Source: Paeniglutamicibacter psychrophenolicus (lineage in GTDB: Bacteria > Actinomycetota > Actinomycetes > Actinomycetales > Micrococcaceae). Taken from it: a stretch of 64,000 nt of DNA. The DNA lies in the NCBI RefSeq assembly GCF_030812255.1, contig NZ_JAUSSH010000002.1, forward strand, positions 62,001 through 126,000, written 5' to 3'. The notes under the pieces are model-generated. The model did not search any database, was not told where the DNA came from, and saw nothing but the letters and a program-made list of their open reading frames with translations. Shown here in pieces: positions 59,807-64,000 of the stretch (positions within the stretch are counted from its first letter, which is position 1; each line of letters starts with the position of its first letter). The position numbers were made by a program, and so were the translations under genes.

Positions 59807-60466
59807 TTAGGCCCAGAGACTGCCGGGATCGGTGAACTGCTGGGCCATGGCGGTGCGGATGGAGCGCAGGTGCACGCGCATGGCCTCCTCCGCGGCCCGG
59901 GCATCCGCCGCGGCGATGGCGGCGTAGATGGCCTCGTGCTCGGCAAGCTCGGTGGGAGCACCCATGTAGTGCTGCAGCCCGGGGAGGACGTGATGGGCAC
60001 GGGCGGTCTCGTCGAAGCAGCGCCGCAGGGAGTCTGCCAGGCGTGAATTGCGCGATGCATCCGCAATGGCCTGGTGGAAGTCCTGCGCCGCGTTCATGGC
60101 GCCCAGCGGGTCGGCGGCGGACAGCGCCTCCTGGGTGTCGAGCAGCTGGCGCAGCTTCACGGTGAGGTCCTGCGGCAGGAACCCTGCGGCGGCCGCCGCA
60201 GCGTGCGGTTCCAGGAGCATGCGCAGGTCCAGGGTCTCCTGCACGTCGTTCAGGCCCATGGTGCGCACCAGATAGCCCTTCTTCGGCAGCACCGTGAGCA
60301 GGCCCTGCGAGGTGAGCAGGCGCAGCGCCTCGCGGACCGGGGTCTTGGAGACGGAGTATTCCTCGGCCAGCCGCGGTTCGACCACGATGCTGCCCGGGGC
60401 GATCCGCCCGGAAAGGATGGCAGCGCGCAGCTTCACGACCAGGCGATCGGTGAGCGAGGGGCTCAT
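59807..60466 (-). CDS. GntR family transcriptional regulator (FCD domain)
   Basis: The 219-residue protein has a GntR winged helix (LVVKLRAAILSGRIAPGSIVVEPRLAEEYSVSKTPVREALRLLTSQGLLTVLPKKGYLV) and an FCD domain (DVQETLDLRMLLEPHAAAAAAGFLP, GAMNAAQDFHQAIADASRN). It is divergent from an MHS transporter and lactate dehydrogenase, and a long perfect inverted repeat lies in the gap, so it probably regulates lactate or hydroxyacid use. GGGAG stands 9 nt before the ATG. It is convergent with the MATE gene (12 nt apart). Confidence 0.88.
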   Translation of the reverse strand: MSPSLTDRLVVKLRAAILSGRIAPGSIVVEPRLAEEYSVSKTPVREALRLLTSQGLLTVLPKKGYLVRTMGLNDVQETLDLRMLLEPHAAAAAAGFLPQDLTVKLRQLLDTQEALSAADPLGAMNAAQDFHQAIADASRNSRLADSLRRCFDETARAHHVLPGLQHYMGAPTELAEHEAIYAAIAAADARAAEEAMRVHLRSIRTAMAQQFTDPGSLWA

Positions 60467-60538
60467 CGGTTCAACTCCCCGGGATCAGGCGGGCTTCTTC
60501 CCCGCGTCACATTGGGCCGGATGCGTCCGCGGCCCTTG

Positions 60539-60574
60539 TGAAAGATACTACCTGCCTGTTAGAAATATCTTTCA
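60539..60574. promoter_or_regulatory. perfect 9-bp inverted repeat in the GntR/MHS divergent region
   Basis: TGAAAGATA (60539-60547) and TATCTTTCA (60566-60574) are exact reverse complements with an 18-nt centre in the 146-bp gap between the regulator and the transporter. It is a strong operator candidate for the FCD regulator. Confidence 0.55.
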
Positions 60575-60612
60575 GGGATTTTCATGGAGTTTTGAACGGA
60601 TGAGTGTCACGG

Positions 60613-61947
60613 ATGACCACTAACCCCGGGCTTCGCGCCGAGGAACAGAGAGCAGACAACCAACGCCTCACCCCTGCCGGGCGCCGGGCGGTCTTTGCCG
60701 CGGTGCTCGGCACGGTCATCGAATGGTACGACTACGCGCTCTACGGCGCCGCGGCCGGACTGGTCATCGCCCCGCTCTTCTTCTCCGACGCCGTGTCCTC
60801 GGCCGCCGCCATGATGGCCTTTGCCACGTTCGCGGTGGGTTTCGTCGCCCGCCCGCTGGGCGGTGTCATCGTCGGGCACATTGGCGACAGGCACGGCCGC
60901 CGCCCCGCCATGATGCTGACCATCATCCTCATGGGCGTGGCCACGGTGGGGGTGGGGCTGCTGCCCACCAGCGCCGCAATCGGGGCCGCCGCCCCGCTGC
61001 TGCTGGTCGTCCTGCGGCTGTTGCAGGGATTCGGCGCGGGAGCCGAGCTGGCCGGTGCCATGACCCTGGTGGCCGAGTTCGCCCCGCCCAAGCGCCGCGG
61101 CTTCTACACCTCGCTGGTGCTCGCCACCCCGCCGGCCGGCATCGCGCTGGCGACCTTCGCGTTCTTTGCCGTCTCCTCCCTGGGCACCGACGTGCTGCTG
61201 GGCTGGGCCTGGCGCGTCCCGTTCCTCGTGTCCGCGGTGCTCTTCGGCCTGGCCCTGTACATCCGCAACCGGCTCGAGGAAACCCCGGAGTACACCGCGG
61301 CCATCGAGAAGGCGGCGGCCGAGCGAACCAAGGCCCGCGCCCCGCTGCGCGACGTACTGGCCCGTGACTGGCGCCAGGTGCTCATCGGGTTCTTCGCCAT
61401 CACCGGCCACAACGCCATGAACTACATCCTGGCCGTCTACGCGCTGAGCCTCATGACCTCCCCGCTGGTCGGCCTGGCCAAGCCCGACGCCCTGCTGGCC
61501 GTCACCCTGGGCTCGCTGGTCTCGGTCGCGCTGACCCCGGTGGGCGGCTGGCTCTCGGACAGGTTCGGGGCACCGAAGGTGCTGCTCTTCGGCTCGGTCA
61601 TGGGTGCGGCGCTGGCCTACCCGATCTTCGGGCTGCTCACGGCCGGCAGCTTCGCGCCGGCCTTCACCGCGATCGCGCTGGGCTACGGGCTGGTCATCCC
61701 GGCCACCAGCGGCGCCCAGGGCGCCTTCCTCACCAACCTCTTCCCGGCCCGGCGCCGGCTCAGCGGCATCGGCGTGGCCCGCGAGACCAACGGCGCAGTG
61801 GTCGCCGGGCTCAGCCCTCTCATTGCCGCCGCCCTGGTCAGCGCCGCGGACGGCGGCACCCACCTGGCCGCCGGCTACCTGCTGGCCTGCTGCCTGCTCT
61901 CGGCGATCGCCGTCCTGCTCTCGATGAGGGTTCCCGCCAACGACTGA
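60613..61947 (+). CDS. MFS transporter of the MHS family, likely lactate or related acid
   Basis: The 444-residue protein has 12 helices and the MHS signatures AAVLGTVIEWYDYALYGAAAGLVIAPLFF, GFVARPLGGVIVGHIGDRHGRRPAMML and RLLQGFGAGAELAGAMTLVAEFAPPKRRGFY. It lies between an FCD regulator and an L-lactate dehydrogenase, so lactate or another 2-hydroxyacid is a plausible substrate; this is inference from context. The ATG at 60613 is chosen; a GTG at 60604 is in frame. A very short overlapping frame starts at 60600 (MSVTDDH) and is ignored. Confidence 0.84.
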   Translation: MTTNPGLRAEEQRADNQRLTPAGRRAVFAAVLGTVIEWYDYALYGAAAGLVIAPLFFSDAVSSAAAMMAFATFAVGFVARPLGGVIVGHIGDRHGRRPAMMLTIILMGVATVGVGLLPTSAAIGAAAPLLLVVLRLLQGFGAGAELAGAMTLVAEFAPPKRRGFYTSLVLATPPAGIALATFAFFAVSSLGTDVLLGWAWRVPFLVSAVLFGLALYIRNRLEETPEYTAAIEKAAAERTKARAPLRDVLARDWRQVLIGFFAITGHNAMNYILAVYALSLMTSPLVGLAKPDALLAVTLGSLVSVALTPVGGWLSDRFGAPKVLLFGSVMGAALAYPIFGLLTAGSFAPAFTAIALGYGLVIPATSGAQGAFLTNLFPARRRLSGIGVARETNGAVVAGLSPLIAAALVSAADGGTHLAAGYLLACCLLSAIAVLLSMRVPAND

Positions 61948-62014
61948 CCAGCCCCCCGCCGGGGCCCATTGCCATCCCTCCACGCACGATCCACAGAAAG
62001 CCGGACAAATCCAC

Positions 62015-63235
62015 ATGAAGCGTCGCCTGCCGCAGATTTCCGAGCTCCGCTCGCTGATGAAATTCGAACCCGTCACCCTGGACCGGCGGGCGGCCCGCCT
62101 GGCCAAGGCCGCCGACGTGTGGGACCTGCGCGCCATCGCCAAGCGGCGCACCCCCACCCCGGCCTTCGACTACGTCGATGGCGCCGCCCAGCGCGAACTG
62201 ACCGCCCGCCGCGCCCGCGAGGTCTTCGACTCCATCGAGCTGGTCCCGCGCATCCTGCACGGCACCGCGAGCGCGGATTTGTCCACCACCATTGCCGGGG
62301 CACCGTCCGCGCTGCCCTTCGGCATCGCCCCGACCGGGTTCACCCGGTTCATGCACGCCGAGGGCGAGACCGGTGCGGTGCGCGCCGCGGCCCGCGCGGG
62401 CATCCCGTTCTCCCTGTCAACCATGGGCACCCGCTCGCTGGAGGAGGTTGCGGCCGCGGCCCCGGATTCCCGCCGCTGGTTCCAGCTCTACCTGTGGAAG
62501 GACCGCGAAAAGTCCCGGGCGCTGCTGCAGCGCGCGGCAGCCAGCGGCTATGACACCCTGCTGGTCACCGTCGACACCCCGGTGGCCGGCCAGCGGCTGC
62601 GCGATGCCCGCAACGGCATGGTCATCCCGCCGCGACTGAACCTCAAGACCGTGCTGGACGCCTCCTACCGCCCCGAATGGTGGTTCAACTTCCTGACCAC
62701 GGACTCGCTGAAGTTCGCCTCGCTGTCCGACAGCGCCACCGACCTGCCCACGCTGATCAACTCGATGTTCGACCCGACGCTCTCCTTCGCCGACCTGGAA
62801 TGGATCCGCTCCATCTGGGACGGGAAGCTCTTCGTGAAGGGCGTGCTCACGGTCGAGGACGCCCGCAAGTCCGTCGATGCCGGGGCCGACGGGCTGGTGG
62901 TTTCCAACCACGGCGGACGCCAGCTGGACCGCGCGCCGGTCTCCTTCGAGGCACTGGCCGAGGTGCGCGCCGAGGTGGGTGCGGGCACCGAGATCATCCT
63001 GGACTCGGGCATCATGTCCGGCGCCGACATCGTCGCCTCGCTCTGTGCCGGGGCCGACTTCGTGCTCATCGGCCGGGCCTACCTCTACGGGCTGATGGCC
63101 GGCGGGGAAGCCGGAGTGGAGCGGGTCATCGAGCTGCTGGCCAGGGAAATCGAGGTCAACATGCAGCTCATGGGCGCCGCGACCATCGCGGACCTGGGCC
63201 CGGAGCTGATCCGCCGGCGGTCCGGGCGCGAATAA
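62015..63235 (+). CDS. lldD: L-lactate dehydrogenase (quinone, FMN-dependent alpha-hydroxyacid oxidase family)
   Basis: The enzyme oxidises L-lactate to pyruvate with FMN, passing electrons to quinones. The 406-residue protein has the alpha-hydroxyacid oxidase fold: FDYVDGAAQRELTARRAREVFDSIELVPRIL, LPFGIAPTGFTRFMHAEGE, LVTVDTPVAGQRLRDARNG and the signature SNHGGRQLDR with the catalytic His and Arg, then IILDSGIMSGADIVASLCAGADFVLIGRAYLYGL. A monooxygenase or glycolate-type oxidase of the same fold cannot be excluded. It follows an acid transporter and an FCD regulator that is divergent from both. Confidence 0.86.
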   Translation: MKRRLPQISELRSLMKFEPVTLDRRAARLAKAADVWDLRAIAKRRTPTPAFDYVDGAAQRELTARRAREVFDSIELVPRILHGTASADLSTTIAGAPSALPFGIAPTGFTRFMHAEGETGAVRAAARAGIPFSLSTMGTRSLEEVAAAAPDSRRWFQLYLWKDREKSRALLQRAAASGYDTLLVTVDTPVAGQRLRDARNGMVIPPRLNLKTVLDASYRPEWWFNFLTTDSLKFASLSDSATDLPTLINSMFDPTLSFADLEWIRSIWDGKLFVKGVLTVEDARKSVDAGADGLVVSNHGGRQLDRAPVSFEALAEVRAEVGAGTEIILDSGIMSGADIVASLCAGADFVLIGRAYLYGLMAGGEAGVERVIELLAREIEVNMQLMGAATIADLGPELIRRRSGRE

Positions 63236-63269
63236 GGCCCAGGGCCCCGCGCCCGGTAGACTCGTAGGC

Positions 63270-63842
63270 GTGCCTGCAGTAAAGATCCCCGCAACCATTG
63301 CCGCCGAAGCAGCCGTCCCAGTCATGGGGCGCGCCGCGACGGCCGCCGGTTTTGCGCTCCTGTCCATCTTCTGGCCCGCCGCGACCAACCAGGTGCTGGC
63401 CTATGCGCTGGCCGCCTTCATGGTCCTCAGCTCGAAGTTCCTCTGGGACTACGCCAGTTCCCCAAGCGCGCCGAAGTCGGTGCGCGGCCTCTACGCGGTC
63501 GCCGCGGTGGCGATGATCATCGCGGGCCTGGTGATGGCCTTCCGGCCCGAGACGCTGGTGATCGCGATCGCCGCTGCCGCGGCGTGGATCATCGCCGGGG
63601 TGCTGGAAATCGTGGTCTTCATCCGGCACCGCGCCGACTTCGCCCCGTTCAAGGACCAGCTGGTCACCGGCTTCGTGTCGCTGGGCGCCGGGGCCGCGCT
63701 GCTGATGGGACTGGACCTGGACGCGCACGGACTGCTCGGCCTGGCCGGCGGCGGTGCCATCATCCTGGCGGTGTTTGAGCTGATTTCGGCCTTCGGCCTG
63801 CGCCATGCGGCCAAGGAACCCGAGACCGGGCTTTGGCGCTAG
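63270..63842 (+). CDS. DUF308 / HdeD-like membrane protein
   Basis: The 190-residue protein has about six hydrophobic segments in three hairpin-like pairs, as in the DUF308 (HdeD) family, with AAMIIAGLVMAFRPETLVIAIAAAAAWIIAGVLEIVVFIRH-like stretches and a polar C-terminus (AAKEPETGLWR). HdeD-type proteins are linked to acid resistance in enterobacteria; the role in actinobacteria is unknown. The GTG at 63270 follows TAGACT (63257-63262) by 7 nt, the same spacing as other leaderless genes in the window. Confidence 0.75.
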   Translation: MPAVKIPATIAAEAAVPVMGRAATAAGFALLSIFWPAATNQVLAYALAAFMVLSSKFLWDYASSPSAPKSVRGLYAVAAVAMIIAGLVMAFRPETLVIAIAAAAAWIIAGVLEIVVFIRHRADFAPFKDQLVTGFVSLGAGAALLMGLDLDAHGLLGLAGGGAIILAVFELISAFGLRHAAKEPETGLWR

Positions 63843-63880
63843 AATAGATGTTGAACCAAAAATCCGTAGGAGGGCCTTTC

Positions 63881-64000
63881 GTGGGCAACACCCCAGCCGA
63901 GCAGAAGAAGTCTTGGCAGCAGAGCATCAAGGCACCCCTGTCGTTCTCCCTGGTCATGGCCATCATCGCCGGCGTCATTGCCACCATCTCGGCAACCGGC
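63881..64000 (+). CDS. start of an unrecognised gene, cut by the window edge
   Basis: A GTG with AGGAGG 7 nt upstream opens a frame (VGNTPAEQKKSWQQSIKAPLSFSLVMAIIAGVIATISATG) still open at base 64000. A polar N-terminus of about 20 residues is followed by a hydrophobic segment, so the product is probably membrane-anchored or exported. Forty codons are visible and the family cannot be named. Confidence 0.6.
   Translation, partial: MGNTPAEQKKSWQQSIKAPLSFSLVMAIIAGVIATISATG

Overview
The window is high-GC DNA with short intergenic gaps, frequent 4-nt gene overlaps and many GTG or TTG starts. Promoters resembling those of leaderless actinobacterial genes recur. Together with the gene content (malate synthase A, an NCS1 allantoin permease, an ACT-domain malic enzyme, an FBP_C zinc protein, an actinobacterial-type ABC exporter pair) this points to an actinobacterium of the Arthrobacter / Paeniglutamicibacter group of Micrococcaceae. 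That assignment is inference; no rRNA or tRNA gene is visible in the window.

Layout. 1-930: the 3' part of an IS200/IS605-type element encoding TnpB, followed by what looks like the tail of a gene it interrupted. 1.1-4.6 kb: small unlinked genes (NTF2-like, DUF998, YnfA, SRPBCC, SDR, and an unrecognised 63-residue protein). 4.9-14.8 kb and 22.3-31.3 kb: the two halves of a purine/allantoin catabolic region. The first half has uraD-uraH-urate oxidase-NCS2 permease, a convergent IclR regulator, then malic enzyme-malate synthase-DUF6986-allE. The second half has an allantoin permease and a racemase-like gene on one strand. Divergent from them are hyi-glxR-gcl-glycerate kinase-allB. Together they would take urate to allantoate, ureidoglycine to ureidoglycolate, and glyoxylate to glycerate phosphate or to malate and pyruvate. 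Allantoate amidohydrolase, ureidoglycolate lyase and xanthine dehydrogenase are not in the window.

Between the halves (14.8-22.3 kb) lies an accessory stretch: a DinB-like protein, a three-gene XRE / ImmA-type metallopeptidase / PIN-nuclease operon with palindromes upstream, an acetyltransferase, an EF-G-binding-type zinc protein, a SUMF1-domain protein beside a LysR regulator, and an FUSC-type exporter.

31.5-47.7 kb: a siderophore-interacting protein with a long basic N-terminal extension, LysR/EamA, maleylacetate reductase, a DHA2 drug exporter with its MarR regulator, a FadR-type regulator with asparaginase, aspartase and amino-acid permease, and an MHS transporter with a flavin reductase divergent from a GntR regulator. 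48-57 kb: a heterodimeric ABC exporter with one degenerate ATP site, an OatA-like acyltransferase behind a striking triple repeat, a pentapeptide-repeat protein, a CPBP protease, an MFS transporter and a free-standing 27-residue membrane microprotein gene. 57.5-64 kb: a winged-helix regulator with a membrane partner and a perfect operator, a MATE exporter, a GntR/MFS/lactate dehydrogenase locus, a DUF308 protein and the start of a gene cut by the window edge.

The best candidates for something new are the XRE-ImmA-PIN operon, the DUF6986 gene in the glyoxylate operon, the racemase-fold protein lacking the first catalytic cysteine, and the 27-residue microprotein unit.
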